Assembly (NCBI RefSeq): GCF_013912005.1
Contig: NZ_JACESB010000013.1
Location: forward strand, 1-64,000
Origin: Brevundimonas sp.
GTDB taxonomy: Bacteria > Pseudomonadota > Alphaproteobacteria > Caulobacterales > Caulobacteraceae
Length of the DNA: 64,000 nt
Direction: 5' to 3'
The notes under the pieces are model-generated. The model was not told the DNA's origin and ran no database searches. It worked only from the letters and a program-made list of their open reading frames with translations. Made by a program: the position numbers and the translations under genes. Each line of letters begins with the position of its first letter. Position 1 is the stretch's first letter. Shown here one piece after another: positions 34,306 through 44,090 of the stretch.

Positions 34306-35142
34306 TCAGGGCGTGGGAACGGGGAACAGCCGCCGGAAGGCGTCCAGCGCGGCCCCGTGGTAGATGGTGGCGTGGCTCTCGCCCGGCCGGGGCGTGAAGG
34401 ACCAGTCCAGCGCCGGCAGGGCGTGGTCGCGCAGGTTCGCGACCAGCCGGTCCATCGGCGCCTGCATCTCCGGCCCCTCGTCGCCGAGGGTGAGGATCAG
34501 CGTCCGCGGCGCATTGGAATGGTCGCGCAGATGCGCCCCCGCCTGCTCGGCCAGCCGTCCGCCGTCCCACCACAGGCTCGGGCTGACCGCGACGTAGGCG
34601 TCGAACATCTCCGGCGCCTTGAGAAAGGTCTCCACCACGAACAGCCCGGCCAGCGACTCGCCCATCAGCGCCGTCTCGCCGTTGCCGCGGAAGCGGCCCT
34701 CGACGAAGGGCTGCACCTCCTCCGCCAGGAAGCGCCGGAAGCGCTCCGACTCGCCCTGGGTCGGGTAGCGGGCGATCAGCTCCGGGTTCTCCGTCGGCAG
34801 GGCCAGCTCGTTCCGCCGGTCGACCGAGGCCACCCCGACCAGGATCACGTCCCGCGTCGTGCCGTTCACCGTGCCCAGCTGGGCCAGGCCGGAGATGTGG
34901 TGGAAGTCCTGCCAGGTGGTCCCGCCGTCCAGCAGGTAGAGGACGGGATAGGTCGCCGCGCTCTCCGCGTAGCCGGGCGGCAGCCAGACGTTGATCTCGC
35001 GCGTCCCGCCATAGGCGGCCGAGGGCAGGGCGTAGGACGTCCCGATGACGATCGGCGTCTCCGCCGGCGCGGTCTGGGCGAGCGCGCCGGGCGCGAGGCC
35101 GATCCCCGCCGCGGCCGTGATGGCGGCGAGGGCCCGGCGCAT
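34306..35142 (-). CDS. Exported esterase, alpha/beta hydrolase (EsterD/IroE-like)
   Basis: 278 residues with a signal peptide cut after GALA (about 22). [16 protein letters not shown] near 65-80 is the strand-oxyanion region, the nucleophile is Ser163 in [10 protein letters not shown], and the histidine is about 258 in GESHATIYH. This pattern fits the Fes/IroE/BesA esterase family (enterochelin-type or S-formylglutathione-like esterases acting on acyl esters). Iron-siderophore processing is possible, but no siderophore genes are near. The start overlaps the tkt stop (TGATG), so it is coupled to tkt. Confidence 0.85.
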   Translation of the reverse strand: MRRALAAITAAAGIGLAPGALAQTAPAETPIVIGTSYALPSAAYGGTREINVWLPPGYAESAATYPVLYLLDGGTTWQDFHHISGLAQLGTVNGTTRDVILVGVASVDRRNELALPTENPELIARYPTQGESERFRRFLAEEVQPFVEGRFRGNGETALMGESLAGLFVVETFLKAPEMFDAYVAVSPSLWWDGGRLAEQAGAHLRDHSNAPRTLILTLGDEGPEMQAPMDRLVANLRDHALPALDWSFTPRPGESHATIYHGAALDAFRRLFPVPTP

Positions 35143-37136
35143 CAGAGCCGCGCCTTGACCTGCTCGACCACCGCGTCGGCGGTGATCCCGAACTTTTCGT
35201 ACAGCACCTCGGCGGGCGCGCTGGCGCCGAAGCCGGTCATGCCGACGAAGCCGCCGTCCTCGCCGATGAACCGCTCCCAGCCCTGCTTGACCGCGGCCTC
35301 GACCGCGACCCGCGCCGTGCCGCGGCCGATCACCGAGGCCTGGTAGCCGGCGTCCTGCTGCTCGAACAGCTCGAAGCAGGGGACCGAGACGACGCGCGTC
35401 GGCGTGCCTTCGGCCTCCAGCCGTTCGGCGGCCGCCAGCGCCACCGCCACCTCGGTGCCGGTGGCGAACAGGGTCGCCTTCGCCTCGCCGTTCGCCGCCT
35501 TCAGCTCATAGGCGCCCCGGGCCGACAGGTTCTCCGTCGCCGCGACAGTGCGCACGGCCGGCGTCTTCTGCCGCGACAGGGCCAGGGCCGAGGGCGAGGT
35601 GCGGTGCTCCAGCGCCAGGCGCCAGCACTCCATCGCCTCGACCGTGTCGGCCGGGCGGAACACCAGCAGGTTCGGGATCGCCCGCAGCGACGCCAGGTGC
35701 TCGACCGGCTGGTGGGTCGGCCCGTCCTCGCCCAGCCCGATCGAGTCGTGGGTCAGGACGTGGATCGCCCGCACGCCCATCAGCGCGGCCAGCCGGATCG
35801 ACGGCCGGCTGTAGTCCGAGAACACCATGAAGGTGCCGCCGTACGGAATCACCCCGCCGTGCAGGGCCATGCCATTCATGGCCGCGGCCATGCCGTGCTC
35901 GCGGATGCCCCAGTTGACGTAGCGGCCCTCGTAGGTCGGCGCGTCGAAAATCGGCGTGCCCTTGACGAAGGTGTTGTTCGAGCCGGTCAGGTCGGCGGAG
36001 CCGCCGATCAGTTCGGGAACGGCGGCGAACAGCTCGTCCAGCGCCGCGCCCGAGGCCTGGCGGGTGGCCTGCGCCGGCTTCGTCTCGACCAGTTCGGCGA
36101 TCTTCGCGTCCAGCCGGTCGAAGGCCCCCGCCGGCAGCTCGCCGCTCATGGCGCGGGTGAACTCCGCGGCCTGCGGAGAGGCGGCCAGCCGCGCTTCCCA
36201 CGCCTTGCGCGCCTTGGCGCCGCGACGACCGACCTTGCGCCAGGCCTTCTCGATGTTCTCCGGCAGCTCGAACGGGTCGTGGGTCCACGACAGCCCGAGC
36301 CGGGTCGCCGCCACCTCGGCCGCGCCCAGGGCGGCGCCGTGCGTCTTGTGGCTGCCCTCCATGGTCGCCGCGCCGCGGCCGATCTTCGTCCGGCAGGCGA
36401 TCAGCGTCGGCTTGTCCTGCTTCGTCGCCCACTTGAGGGCGGCGCGGATCTGGTGCTCGTCGTGGCCGTCGATCGCCTTCACGGCCCAGCCGGCGGCCTT
36501 GAAGCGGCCCTTCTGGTCGGTGGCGTCGGACAGGGACACCTTGCCGTCGATGGTGATCTCGTTGTCGTCCCACAGCACCGTCAGCCGGTTCAGCCGGTAG
36601 CGGCCGGCGAGGGTGATGGCCTCCTGGGACACGCCTTCCATCAGGCAGCCGTCGCCCGCGATCACCCAGGTGCGGTGGTCCACCAGGTCCTCGCCGAAGC
36701 GGGCGGCCAGATGGCGCTCGGCCATGGCGAAGCCGACCGCGTTGGCCAGGCCCTGGCCCAGCGGTCCGGTGGTCGTCTCGACGCCCGGCATGTGGCCGTA
36801 CTCGGGGTGGCCCGCCGTCCGCGCGCCCCACTGGCGGAAGTTGGACAGCTCCGCCTTCGTCGCCGCCTTGTAGCCGGTCAGGTGCAGCAGGGCGTAGATC
36901 AGCATCGAGCCGTGGCCGGCCGACAGGATGAAGCGGTCGCGGTCGGCCCAGTCGGGGCGGCTGGCGTCGAACTTCAGGAACCGGCTGAACAGCACCGTCG
37001 CCACATCCGCCATGCCCATCGGCATGCCGGGGTGGCCGCTCTTCGCCTGCTCCACGCCATCCATCGCCAGCACGCGGATGGCGTCGGCCATCTGCTTCGT
37101 CGAGGGCTTTGCGGATACGGCTTTGGCGTCGGTCAC
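35142..37136 (-). CDS. tkt: Transketolase
   Basis: Thiamine-diphosphate enzyme moving two-carbon units in the pentose phosphate pathway. 664 residues, GTG start with AAAGG upstream. Landmarks are [28 protein letters not shown] (20-47), [21 protein letters not shown], the ThDP site [14 protein letters not shown]...LYDDN-like [10 protein letters not shown], the pyrimidine-domain glutamate in [13 protein letters not shown], and the sugar-phosphate motif [20 protein letters not shown]. Full length and intact. It is divergent from the DUF4164-zapA pair, as in Caulobacter relatives. Confidence 0.96.
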   Translation of the reverse strand: MTDAKAVSAKPSTKQMADAIRVLAMDGVEQAKSGHPGMPMGMADVATVLFSRFLKFDASRPDWADRDRFILSAGHGSMLIYALLHLTGYKAATKAELSNFRQWGARTAGHPEYGHMPGVETTTGPLGQGLANAVGFAMAERHLAARFGEDLVDHRTWVIAGDGCLMEGVSQEAITLAGRYRLNRLTVLWDDNEITIDGKVSLSDATDQKGRFKAAGWAVKAIDGHDEHQIRAALKWATKQDKPTLIACRTKIGRGAATMEGSHKTHGAALGAAEVAATRLGLSWTHDPFELPENIEKAWRKVGRRGAKARKAWEARLAASPQAAEFTRAMSGELPAGAFDRLDAKIAELVETKPAQATRQASGAALDELFAAVPELIGGSADLTGSNNTFVKGTPIFDAPTYEGRYVNWGIREHGMAAAMNGMALHGGVIPYGGTFMVFSDYSRPSIRLAALMGVRAIHVLTHDSIGLGEDGPTHQPVEHLASLRAIPNLLVFRPADTVEAMECWRLALEHRTSPSALALSRQKTPAVRTVAATENLSARGAYELKAANGEAKATLFATGTEVAVALAAAERLEAEGTPTRVVSVPCFELFEQQDAGYQASVIGRGTARVAVEAAVKQGWERFIGEDGGFVGMTGFGASAPAEVLYEKFGITADAVVEQVKARL

Positions 37137-37233
37137 GGCGGGGACCTTTCGTCGGGAGGCGGAAAAAGGGAGGCGCGCCGCTTTACCCCGGCGCGCCCGC
37201 GGGTTCTATACGCTTTCGAGGAGAATGTGACCG

Positions 37234-37491
37234 ATGGATGCTGCCTCGGCCGCCAGGGACCGGGTCGATCGCGCTCTCGCGCTGCTGGAGCGTCGCCTGC
37301 TGGAGTTGAAGAGCCGGGCCGCGGGGGCGAGCCGCGTGCCCGACGACGACCTGTTCGCGCCCCAGCCGTCCAGCGAGACGGACCGCGCCCGCATTCACGA
37401 GCTTGAGGCGGCCGGACAGGACGCCGCCCGGGCCCTCGCCCGCGCCGCCGACGCCATCCGCGAAACCCTCGCCGACCAGGAGGCCCGCTGA
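37234..37491 (+). CDS. DUF4164 coiled-coil protein
   Basis: 85 residues, ATG behind GAGGAGA. A coiled-coil N-terminal half (RVDRALALLERRLLELKSRA) is followed by a second helix (ARIHELEAAGQDAARALARAADAIRETL). The size and the location directly ahead of zapA fit DUF4164, a family found beside ZapA in alphaproteobacteria. It overlaps zapA by one base (TGATG). A role with the Z-ring is a guess from context. Confidence 0.82.
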   Translation: MDAASAARDRVDRALALLERRLLELKSRAAGASRVPDDDLFAPQPSSETDRARIHELEAAGQDAARALARAADAIRETLADQEAR

Positions 37492-37799
37492 TGGCCACCG
37501 TGACGGTCGAGATCAACGGCCGGCCGTATGCGGTCGGCTGCGCCGACGGGCAGGAGGAGCGCGTGCGCATCCTCGCCAAACAGTTCGACGGCCACGTCCG
37601 TCAGGTCGCCGGCGAGGTGGGCCACGTCGGCGACATCCGCCTGTTCCTGATGGCCGGCCTGCTGCTCGCCGACGAACTGCACGAGGTGCGCCTGAACGGC
37701 GGCGCCGCCCCCGCTCCCGCGGCGGCCTCGCAGGACGGCGTGGCCGAAGCCCTCAACGCCGTCGCCGCCCGCCTCGAGAAGATCGTCCAGGGCCTGTAA
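37491..37799 (+). CDS. zapA: Cell division protein ZapA
   Basis: 102 residues. FtsZ-ring accessory protein that bundles FtsZ. N-terminal VTVEINGRPYAVGCADGQEERVRILAKQFDGHV is the ZapA globular head, followed by VGDIRLFLMAGLLLADELHE and a C-terminal coiled coil after an Ala/Pro linker. It is followed by 6S RNA and the folate cyclo-ligase, the classic zapA-ssrS-ygfA neighbourhood. Confidence 0.93.
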   Translation: MATVTVEINGRPYAVGCADGQEERVRILAKQFDGHVRQVAGEVGHVGDIRLFLMAGLLLADELHEVRLNGGAAPAPAAASQDGVAEALNAVAARLEKIVQGL

Positions 37800-37852
37800 C
37801 GGAAAGCGTCGTCCCCGCAGGAATTGTCATCGCCGCGGAAGCGGGGACGCCA

Positions 37853-37881
37853 TTGTTCCGCCCCGGGAGACCGACTATCTT
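37853..37881 (+). promoter_or_regulatory. Promoter of the 6S RNA gene
   Basis: TTGTTC at 37853-37858, a 17-base spacer, and TATCTT at 37876-37881, placing the start of transcription at about 37888. The spacing is ideal for sigma-70 and it immediately precedes the 6S RNA-like sequence. Confidence 0.5.
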
Positions 37882-37886
37882 CGTTC

Positions 37887-38040
37887 CCGGCGGGTCCTGC
37901 TGCGGCTCACGTCGAAGGCGACTTATCCTCGCGACCTTAATTCACTCGAAGGGATCTGTCCCTGTGCGGGCTCGAGGGCCCGGGCACACGGAGCCCACCT
38001 GGCTACCCAGGTCGAGAGGATTGAACAGTCCTTCACGGTT
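37887..38040 (+). ncRNA. ssrS: 6S RNA
   Basis: About 150 bases between zapA and the 5-formyl-THF cyclo-ligase gene, the conserved location of 6S RNA. A sigma-70-like promoter lies just ahead. The middle can form a long irregular hairpin (arms around 37970-37995 and 38000-38020, with GTGCGGGC facing GCCCGGGCAC), as expected for a promoter mimic with an open bulge. 6S RNA binds RNA polymerase holoenzyme and lowers transcription in stationary phase. The ends are approximate; the assignment rests on location, size and structure, not alignment. Confidence 0.75.
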
Positions 38041-38049
38041 CACGCGGCG

Positions 38050-38107
38050 CCGCCACCTTCTTCCTCCCCCGCAGGGGGAGGGGGACCGCCGGCGAGGCCG
38101 GTGGCGG
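38050..38107. repeat. Palindromic intergenic element after 6S RNA
   Basis: CCGCCAC (38050-38056) pairs with GTGGCGG (38101-38107). Inside is a perfect stem CCTCCCCC/GGGGGAGG (38063-38070 with 38074-38081) with a three-base loop, followed by a small GCCGG/CCGGC stem. CCACCTTCT and the C-run/G-run hairpin resemble the element at 62.6 kb, so both belong to one REP-like family. Confidence 0.55.
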
Positions 38108-38148
38108 AGGGGGCGACGACGCCCCTCCATATGCGCTACCTCCCTCCC

Positions 38149-38700
38149 ATGACCGACAAGCGCGCCCTTCGCGCCGCCATGCGCGCCCGCCGCAAGGGGC
38201 TGGCCGGACAGTCGCCGGAGGCCGCCGCCCGCGCCGCCGCCCACATCGGCGATCTGCCGGCGGGCCGGATCGTCGCCGTCTATCGCGCCATCGGCTCTGA
38301 ACTGGACGCGGACGCCGTCTCCCTCGCGCTGGAGCGCGAGGGACGGGAGCTCTGCCTGCCGGTGGTGGTCGAACCGGACGCGCCCATGCTGTTCCGCCGC
38401 TGGCGCTTCGGCGACCCTCTGGAGCTCGACGCCGCCGGCGTGCCGGCCCCGCTGCCGCTGGCGGAGGCGGTGACGCCTGACCTGGTCCTGACGCCGCTGC
38501 TGGCCTTCGACGCCGCGGGCGGCCGGCTGGGGCAGGGCGGCGGCTACTACGACCGCACCTTCGCCGCCCTCCCGGACGCCCTGCGCATCGGCCTCGCCTA
38601 TGCGGGCCAGCAGGTCGACCGCCTGCCGCTGGAAGGGCACGACATCCGCCTGCATGGCGTTCTGACCGAGACCGGCTATACCGCCGCCCGAAAGGTCTGA
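38149..38700 (+). CDS. fau: 5-formyltetrahydrofolate cyclo-ligase
   Basis: Converts 5-formyl-THF to 5,10-methenyl-THF with ATP. 183 residues from ATG 38149; ATG 38131 is an alternative. MTDKRALRAAMRARRKGL is the usual N-terminus, followed by GRIVAVYRAIGSELDADAV, LCLPVVVEPDAPMLFRRW, and the signature LTPLLAFDAAGGRLGQGGGYYDRTFA. It lies downstream of 6S RNA as in many proteobacteria. Six bases separate it from the phosphoesterase gene. Confidence 0.93.
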   Translation: MTDKRALRAAMRARRKGLAGQSPEAAARAAAHIGDLPAGRIVAVYRAIGSELDADAVSLALEREGRELCLPVVVEPDAPMLFRRWRFGDPLELDAAGVPAPLPLAEAVTPDLVLTPLLAFDAAGGRLGQGGGYYDRTFAALPDALRIGLAYAGQQVDRLPLEGHDIRLHGVLTETGYTAARKV

Positions 38701-38706
38701 TCTCCC

Positions 38707-39528
38707 ATGCGTCTCGCGTTCTTCGGCGATGTGGTCGGCAAGTCCGGCCGCGACGGCCTCTCGGACCACCTGCCCGCCCTCAAGCGGGACCTGAAGCTCG
38801 ACTTCGTGGTGATCAACGCCGAGAACGCCGCCGGCGGCTTCGGCATCACCGAGAACACCGCCAACGAGCTGTTCATGGCCGGGGCCGACTGCCTGACCCT
38901 GGGCAACCACAGCTGGGACCAGCGCGAGGCCCTGACCTACATCGTGCGCGAGCCGCGCCTGATCCGGCCGCTCAACTACCCGCGCCTGATGGACGCCCCC
39001 GGGGCCGGCGCGAACCTGTTCGAAACCCACTCGGGCAAGCAGGTGCTGGTCATGAACGTGCTCGGCCGCGTTCACATGGACCCGATGGACGACCCCTTCA
39101 GCGCGGTCGAGAAGGAGCTCGCCGCCTGCCCGCTGGGCACGGCCGCCGACGCCATCATCGTGGACATCCATTGCGAGGCGACCAGCGAGAAGATGGCCAT
39201 GGGCCACTTCTGCGACGGCCGCGCCTCCCTCGTCGTCGGCACCCACACCCACGTGCCGACCGCCGACTGCCAGATCCTGCCCGGCGGCACCGCCTACCAG
39301 ACCGACGCCGGCGGCTGCTGCGACTACGACTCTGTGATCGGCAACGAGAAGGAGGAGCCGCTGCGGCGCTTCACCACCCGCCTCTCCGGCGGCCGCTACA
39401 CCCCCGCCCATGGCCCGGCCACCATCTGCGGCGTGTACGTCGAGACCGACGACCGCACCGGCCTCGCCACCCGCGTCGAGCCGATCCGCGTCGGCGGGCG
39501 GCTGAGTCAGAGCATCCCGGCGGTCTGA
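38707..39528 (+). CDS. YmdB-type metallophosphoesterase (TIGR00282)
   Basis: 273 residues. A calcineurin-like phosphoesterase of the YmdB group. Metal-site motifs are LAFFGDVVGKSGR (Asp8), FVVINAENAAGGFG (Glu/Asn), LGNHSWDQREA (Asn-His), VDIHCEATSEKMAMG, and VVGTHTHVPTAD. YmdB proteins hydrolyse 2',3'-cyclic nucleotides and influence RNA decay and developmental regulation. All metal ligands appear present. It is the last gene of the operon with the folate cyclo-ligase. Confidence 0.9.
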   Translation: MRLAFFGDVVGKSGRDGLSDHLPALKRDLKLDFVVINAENAAGGFGITENTANELFMAGADCLTLGNHSWDQREALTYIVREPRLIRPLNYPRLMDAPGAGANLFETHSGKQVLVMNVLGRVHMDPMDDPFSAVEKELAACPLGTAADAIIVDIHCEATSEKMAMGHFCDGRASLVVGTHTHVPTADCQILPGGTAYQTDAGGCCDYDSVIGNEKEEPLRRFTTRLSGGRYTPAHGPATICGVYVETDDRTGLATRVEPIRVGGRLSQSIPAV

Positions 39529-39543
39529 ACCGGCGCCGCCGTC

Positions 39544-39572
39544 CGGCCCTCGCGGCCGCGGCCGCAGGGCCG
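39544..39572. terminator. Hairpin after the phosphoesterase gene
   Basis: CGGCCCT (39544-39550) with AGGGCCG (39566-39572) around a self-complementary GC-rich loop, 16 bases after the stop and between convergent genes. Very stable, but without a T-tract. Confidence 0.45.
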
Positions 39573-39685
39573 AGCGTTCCGGTGCGGATGCCCACCAGGA
39601 TTGTCCCAGGAGTCGCAGGAGATGTGCGGGTTCTGGCGCCCCGGAGTTGTCGTGCTTGTACGAGGTCGCGACGCCCCCTTTCGGG

Positions 39686-41254
39686 TCAGGCCGGGACCAC
39701 CCGTCCGTCGCCGGCCTCGACCGCGTACACCGCCCGCGTCGTCAGCGTCCCGTTCCGCTCCGACACCTTGTCCAGCACCTTGAACTCGGTGCGCCAGGCC
39801 TCCGGCGTGACGTCGCAGACGACGTAGCCGCGCTGGGCGTTGTTGAACTTCAGGAACGGGTTGTCGGCCAGGTAGCGGCGGCCGTCCGGTCGCTGGTCGA
39901 CCCCGTCGCCGGAGGAGCTGATCGAGGTGGTGACGAACTCCGCCGCCACCGGCGCGCCCTCCGGGTTGCGGCTGTCGACGTAGAGCTCGCCCGCGTAATT
40001 CTGGTGTTCGTCGCCGGTCAGGACGATCGTATTGGCGATGCGCCGGTCGCGCAGCCGGTCCAGCAGGCGCTGCCGCGGAATCCGGTATCCCGCCCAGGAA
40101 TCAAGGTTGTAGCCCGGCTCCGGGCCCTCGCGGCGATCGAGATCCATGACCATCACCTGCTGGGCCAGCACCTTCCAGCGGGCGCGGCTGCGTTCGAGGT
40201 TGCGGTACAGCCACTGCTCCTGCGCCTCGCCCAGCACCTGGGCGGCCGGATCGGTCACGCCCGCGCAGGTCGTCGCCCAGCGGTCGTCGCACGGCTGGTC
40301 GGAGCGGTGCGAGCGGGTGTCGAGGAGGTTGAGGTCCAGCAGGTCGCCCCAGGCGGCGTGGCGGTACAGCTGCATCTCCGCCCCGCGCGGGAAGGCCGAG
40401 CGGCGCAGCGGCATGTGCTCGTAGAAGGCCTGGGCCGCGGCCTGCCGGCGCAGCAGGAAGACCTCCGGCGGCACGCCGTCGTCGAAGCTGGACACCCAGT
40501 TGTTGGCCACCTCGTGGTCATCCCAGGTCACGAACCACGCCGCCGCCGCATGGCTGGCCTGCAGGTCCGCATCCATCTTGTACTGCGCGTACCGCCGCCG
40601 GTAGTCGTCCAGGCTGTAGGTTTCGCCCCCGACGTGCTGGCGCGGGTTCTCCACCGTGCCCCCCGACCCGGTGTAGGTCCGGCTGCTCCGCCCCTCGTAG
40701 ATGTAGTCCCCGTAGCAGTAGACGAAATCGAGGTCCTCGCCCGCGATCCGCCGGTGCGCGGTGTAGAAGCCCTGCTCGTACGCCTGGCAGCCGACCACGC
40801 CGAAGCGCGAGCGGGCCACGGCCGCGCCGGCCGCCGGCGCGGTCTTCGCCCGTCCCGTCGCGGCGCGCTCCGCGCCTGCGGTGAAGCGGTAGAAATACTC
40901 CCGGCCCGGCTCGAGCCCCTCGACCTCCACATGCACGGCATGGCCGAGCTCGGGCCGGGCGACGGCCTCGCCGCGCCGGACGACGTTCGAGAGGCCGCGG
41001 TCCGTTCCGACCTCCCACTTCACCGGCACGGGGGCCGAGGGCATGCCGTAGCCCGGCTCCAGCGGGCGCGGGGCCAGACGGGTCCAGATCACGAAGCCGT
41101 CGGGGGTCGGGTCGCCGGCGGCGACGCCCAGCTGGAACGGGTATTCCGCGAACACGGGATCGGCCAGCGCGCCGCGGCCCGAGCCCAGCACGACGCCGCC
41201 GGCGCCGAGCGCCAGCATCAGACCGCGACGGGAAACGGAATCGGGCAGGCGCAT
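39686..41254 (-). CDS. phoD: PhoD-like alkaline phosphatase
   Basis: 522 residues with a twin-arginine signal (SRRGLML at 8-14, cut near ALA 31), so it is exported folded. Early domain: FQLGVAAGDPTPDGFVIWTRLAP. Catalytic domain: FGVVGCQAYEQGFYTAHRRIAGEDLDFVYCYGDYIYEG, WDDHEVANNW, DTRSHRSDQPCDD and VLTGDEHQNYAGEL. PhoD enzymes are Ca/Fe-dependent phosphodi- and monoesterases released under phosphate limitation. All metal-site motifs are intact. No pho box was identified. Confidence 0.93.
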   Translation of the reverse strand: MRLPDSVSRRGLMLALGAGGVVLGSGRGALADPVFAEYPFQLGVAAGDPTPDGFVIWTRLAPRPLEPGYGMPSAPVPVKWEVGTDRGLSNVVRRGEAVARPELGHAVHVEVEGLEPGREYFYRFTAGAERAATGRAKTAPAAGAAVARSRFGVVGCQAYEQGFYTAHRRIAGEDLDFVYCYGDYIYEGRSSRTYTGSGGTVENPRQHVGGETYSLDDYRRRYAQYKMDADLQASHAAAAWFVTWDDHEVANNWVSSFDDGVPPEVFLLRRQAAAQAFYEHMPLRRSAFPRGAEMQLYRHAAWGDLLDLNLLDTRSHRSDQPCDDRWATTCAGVTDPAAQVLGEAQEQWLYRNLERSRARWKVLAQQVMVMDLDRREGPEPGYNLDSWAGYRIPRQRLLDRLRDRRIANTIVLTGDEHQNYAGELYVDSRNPEGAPVAAEFVTTSISSSGDGVDQRPDGRRYLADNPFLKFNNAQRGYVVCDVTPEAWRTEFKVLDKVSERNGTLTTRAVYAVEAGDGRVVPA

Positions 41255-41303
41255 CGGAGTCTCCTTGGGTCCGCCCGGACCTAGCCCGGAAATGTGACGG
41301 TCG

Positions 41304-41630
41304 TCACGCCGGCCGGCGCCACGCCCGCAGTTCCGCGATCCGGAGGCGATGGGCGTCGCGCGAGGCCTCGGCCAGCCGTCGGACCTGCGGATCGTTCGCC
41401 CGGGCCAGCGCCGCCTCGGCGGCGGCGAGCGCCTGGCTCTCGGCGGCCAGCAGCCGCGCCACCACGGCGGCGTCGGGATCGGCGGCCGGAGCCGCGTCGA
41501 GCGGCGTCTCCCGGGTCGCCGCGGCGTGGTTGGCGGCCGCGGTCTCGCGGAGGGCGCTCTCGACCGGATCTCCGCCCTCGCAGCCGGCCAGCGGCAGCGT
41601 CAGCGCCGCCAGGACCGCCAGCCGCCGCAT
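41304..41630 (-). CDS. Small Ala-rich lipoprotein
   Basis: 108 residues from an ATG overlapping the purL stop by one base. Lipobox LAGC with Cys17, then a region rich in Ala, Glu and Asp, and a helical C-terminus (AAESQALAAAEAALARANDPQVRRLAEASRDAHRLRIAEL). The pattern resembles DUF305-like or short helical-bundle lipoproteins, but I cannot assign a family. Its coupling to purL may be incidental. Confidence 0.75.
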   Translation of the reverse strand: MRRLAVLAALTLPLAGCEGGDPVESALRETAAANHAAATRETPLDAAPAADPDAAVVARLLAAESQALAAAEAALARANDPQVRRLAEASRDAHRLRIAELRAWRRPA

Positions 41631-43846
41631 CAGGCGCGGCCCTCGATCCAGTTCGGCATCCAGCCTTCGTGCATCTCGCGCAGGTGGTCGAGCGGCAGGC
41701 GGAACAGGTCGCCGTCGGGGCCGGAGGAGGCGAAATCGCGCCCCTTCGCGCGCCCGACCACCGAGGCGTGCAGCCCCGCCGCCTGCGCCCTGGCGATCAG
41801 GTCCGTTGCGTCGGTGACGGCGGCCAGGTAGCGCGCCTGGTCCTCGCCGAACAGCAGGATGTGCGCGTGGGTCGGGCTGCTGGCGTCCAGCTCCACGCCG
41901 CAGTCGGAGGCCAGGGCCATGTCCGCCGCCGCGCCGATCAGGCCGCCGTCGGACAGGTCGTGGACGCAGGTCAGGTCGCCGGCCTCGATCAGGCCGCGCA
42001 CGAAGTCGCCGGTCTTCTTCTCCAGAGCCAGGTCCACCGGCGGCGGCGCCCCGTCCTCGCGGCCCAGCACCTCGCGCAGGTAGATGGAGGCGCCCAGCTC
42101 CCCGACGGTGTCGCCGATCAGCACCAGCACGTCGCCCTCGGCCATGCCGCCGAAGCCGGCGACCACGTCGTAGTTGGGCAGCAGGCCCACCGCCCCGACG
42201 GTCGGGGTCGGCGGAATGGCGACGCCGTTGGTCTCGTTGTAGAGGCTGACGTTGCCGCTCACGACCGGGAACTCCAGCACCCGGCAGGCCTCGGCCATGC
42301 CGTCGATGGCGCGCACGATCTGGCCCATGATCTCGGGCCGCTGCGGATTGCCGAAGTTCAGGTTGTCGGTGATGGCGATCGGCCGGGCGCCCACAGCGGT
42401 CAGGTTGCGCCACGCCTCGGCGACCGCCTGCTTGCCGCCCTCGTAGGGATCCGCCTGGACATAACGCGGCGTGACGTCCGAGGTGACCGCGAGGCCCTTG
42501 TCGGTGCCGTGCACCCGCACCACCCCGGCGTCCGCGCCGGTGGCCGAGTCGTGCAGGGTGTCGGCCATGACGTGCCGGTCGTACTGCTCCCAGATCCAGC
42601 GCTTGGACGCCATGTCCGGGCAGCACACGACCTTGATCACCGCGTCGACCCAGCTGTCCGGGGCCGGGATGGTCTTGGCGTCCAGCCGGGGTTGCAGCTC
42701 CGGCTGCACCCAGGGGCGGTCGTACATCGGCGCATCGTCGAACAGCGGGGCCAGCGGCACGTCGCAGACCGTCTCGCCGTGATGCTTCAGCACCAGCCGG
42801 CCGGTGTCGGTGGTCCGGCCGATCACCGCGGCGTCCAGGCCCCACTTCCTGAAGATGCGGTGGCCGTCTTCCTCGCGGCCCGGCTTCAGCACCGCCAGCA
42901 TCCGCTCCTGGCTCTCCGAGAGCATCATCTCATAGGCGGTCATGCCCTCTTCGCGCTGGGGCACGGCGTCCATGTTCAGCTCGATGCCGACGCCGCCCTT
43001 GCCCGCCATCTCGACCGAGGACGAGGTCAGGCCCGCCGCGCCCATGTCCTGGATGGCGGCGACCGCGCCCGAGGCCATCAGCTCCAGCGTCGCCTCGATC
43101 AGCAGCTTCTCCGCGAACGGATCGCCGACCTGCACGGTGGGGCGCTTCTCCTCCGAATCCTCGTCGAACTCGGCCGAGGCCATGGTCGCCCCGTGGATGC
43201 CGTCGCGTCCGGTCTTCGACCCGAAATAGACCACCGACAGCCCCGGCGACGGGGCGGCCGAGTAGAAGATCGAATCCGCCTTCGCCAGGCCGACGCACAT
43301 GGCGTTGACCAGGATGTTGCCGTTGTAGCCGCGGTGGAAGTTGGTCTCGCCGCCCACCGTGGGCACGCCCACGCAGTTGCCGTAGCCGCCGATGCCGGAC
43401 ACCACGCCCGAGACCAGCCGCTTCGTCTTCTCGTGCGACGGATCGCCGAAGCGCAGGGCGTTCAGCAGGGCCACCGGCCGCGCGCCCATGGTGAAGACGT
43501 CGCGCATGATGCCGCCCACGCCCGTGGCCGCGCCTTGGTAGGGCTCGATGTAGGACGGGTGGTTGTGGCTCTCCATCTTGAAGATGCAGGCGTCGCCGTC
43601 GTCGATGTCGATGACGCCCGCGTTCTCGCCCGGTCCGCAGATCACCCGCGGCCCCTTGGTCGGGAATTTGCCCAGATGGATCCTCGACGACTTGTAGGAG
43701 CAGTGCTCCGACCACATCACCGAAAAGACCCCCAGTTCGACCTGGTTCGGCTCGCGGCCGAGCCGGTCGAGGATCACCTGGTACTCGTTGGGGGCGAGGC
43801 CGTACTCGGCGGCCAGTTCGGCCATGGACTTCTGGGGAGCGCTCAT
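41630..43846 (-). CDS. purL: Phosphoribosylformylglycinamidine synthase subunit PurL
   Basis: Large subunit of the small-type FGAM synthase, converting FGAR to FGAM with ATP using ammonia from PurQ, with PurS as the third subunit. 738 residues, the length of the PurSQL-type enzyme. Motifs are [12 protein letters not shown] (about 48-59), [53 protein letters not shown], and the C-terminal DLSDGG. purQ and purS lie 3.4 and 4.2 kb upstream on the same strand, separated by non-purine genes. Confidence 0.96.
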   Translation of the reverse strand: MSAPQKSMAELAAEYGLAPNEYQVILDRLGREPNQVELGVFSVMWSEHCSYKSSRIHLGKFPTKGPRVICGPGENAGVIDIDDGDACIFKMESHNHPSYIEPYQGAATGVGGIMRDVFTMGARPVALLNALRFGDPSHEKTKRLVSGVVSGIGGYGNCVGVPTVGGETNFHRGYNGNILVNAMCVGLAKADSIFYSAAPSPGLSVVYFGSKTGRDGIHGATMASAEFDEDSEEKRPTVQVGDPFAEKLLIEATLELMASGAVAAIQDMGAAGLTSSSVEMAGKGGVGIELNMDAVPQREEGMTAYEMMLSESQERMLAVLKPGREEDGHRIFRKWGLDAAVIGRTTDTGRLVLKHHGETVCDVPLAPLFDDAPMYDRPWVQPELQPRLDAKTIPAPDSWVDAVIKVVCCPDMASKRWIWEQYDRHVMADTLHDSATGADAGVVRVHGTDKGLAVTSDVTPRYVQADPYEGGKQAVAEAWRNLTAVGARPIAITDNLNFGNPQRPEIMGQIVRAIDGMAEACRVLEFPVVSGNVSLYNETNGVAIPPTPTVGAVGLLPNYDVVAGFGGMAEGDVLVLIGDTVGELGASIYLREVLGREDGAPPPVDLALEKKTGDFVRGLIEAGDLTCVHDLSDGGLIGAAADMALASDCGVELDASSPTHAHILLFGEDQARYLAAVTDATDLIARAQAAGLHASVVGRAKGRDFASSGPDGDLFRLPLDHLREMHEGWMPNWIEGRA

Positions 43847-43891
43847 GGCCGCGCCTCATAGCGGCAGAACGGAGACGTGTCAGCCGCAAGC

Positions 43892-43916
43892 GGAACATCG
43901 GCCGCGGCGCGTCATT
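43892..43916 (+). promoter_or_regulatory. EcfG/SigT-type general-stress promoter (first copy)
   Basis: GGAAC (43892-43896), 16 bases, then CATT (43913-43916). Compared with the alphaproteobacterial EcfG consensus GGAAC-N16/17-CGTT there is one mismatch. The ATG of the small acidic protein follows 27 bases later. A second promoter at 45218-45242 has the same spacing to its gene. Confidence 0.45.
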
Positions 43917-43943
43917 GTTCCGGCGAAGCCAAGGGAGAGCCCG

Positions 43944-44090
43944 ATGACCGACCAGCCGATCGACCCTGCCGCCACCCCCGAGGATCCGGACGCGCCCGAA
44001 ATCGCCGCCGACGACGTCGGGGCCAGCGCCGCCGCCGAGCGCGCGGCCAATCAGGCCCGGGAGCCGGACGACGCCGGGGAGGACGCCTGA
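43944..44090 (+). CDS. Small acidic protein (48 aa), likely stress-induced
   Basis: 48 residues, rich in Asp, Glu, Ala and Pro, with no hydrophobic core, so probably disordered. ATG behind AAGGGAGAG. It overlaps the next gene by one base (TGATG), showing that both are read together. No family recognised. The upstream EcfG-like promoter suggests induction in the general stress response. Confidence 0.65.
   Translation: MTDQPIDPAATPEDPDAPEIAADDVGASAAAERAANQAREPDDAGEDA

Noticed and set aside
37793-37799. Further CTGTAAC copy at the end of zapA
   Set aside because: It is formed by the last zapA codon and stop and lacks the rest of the motif.
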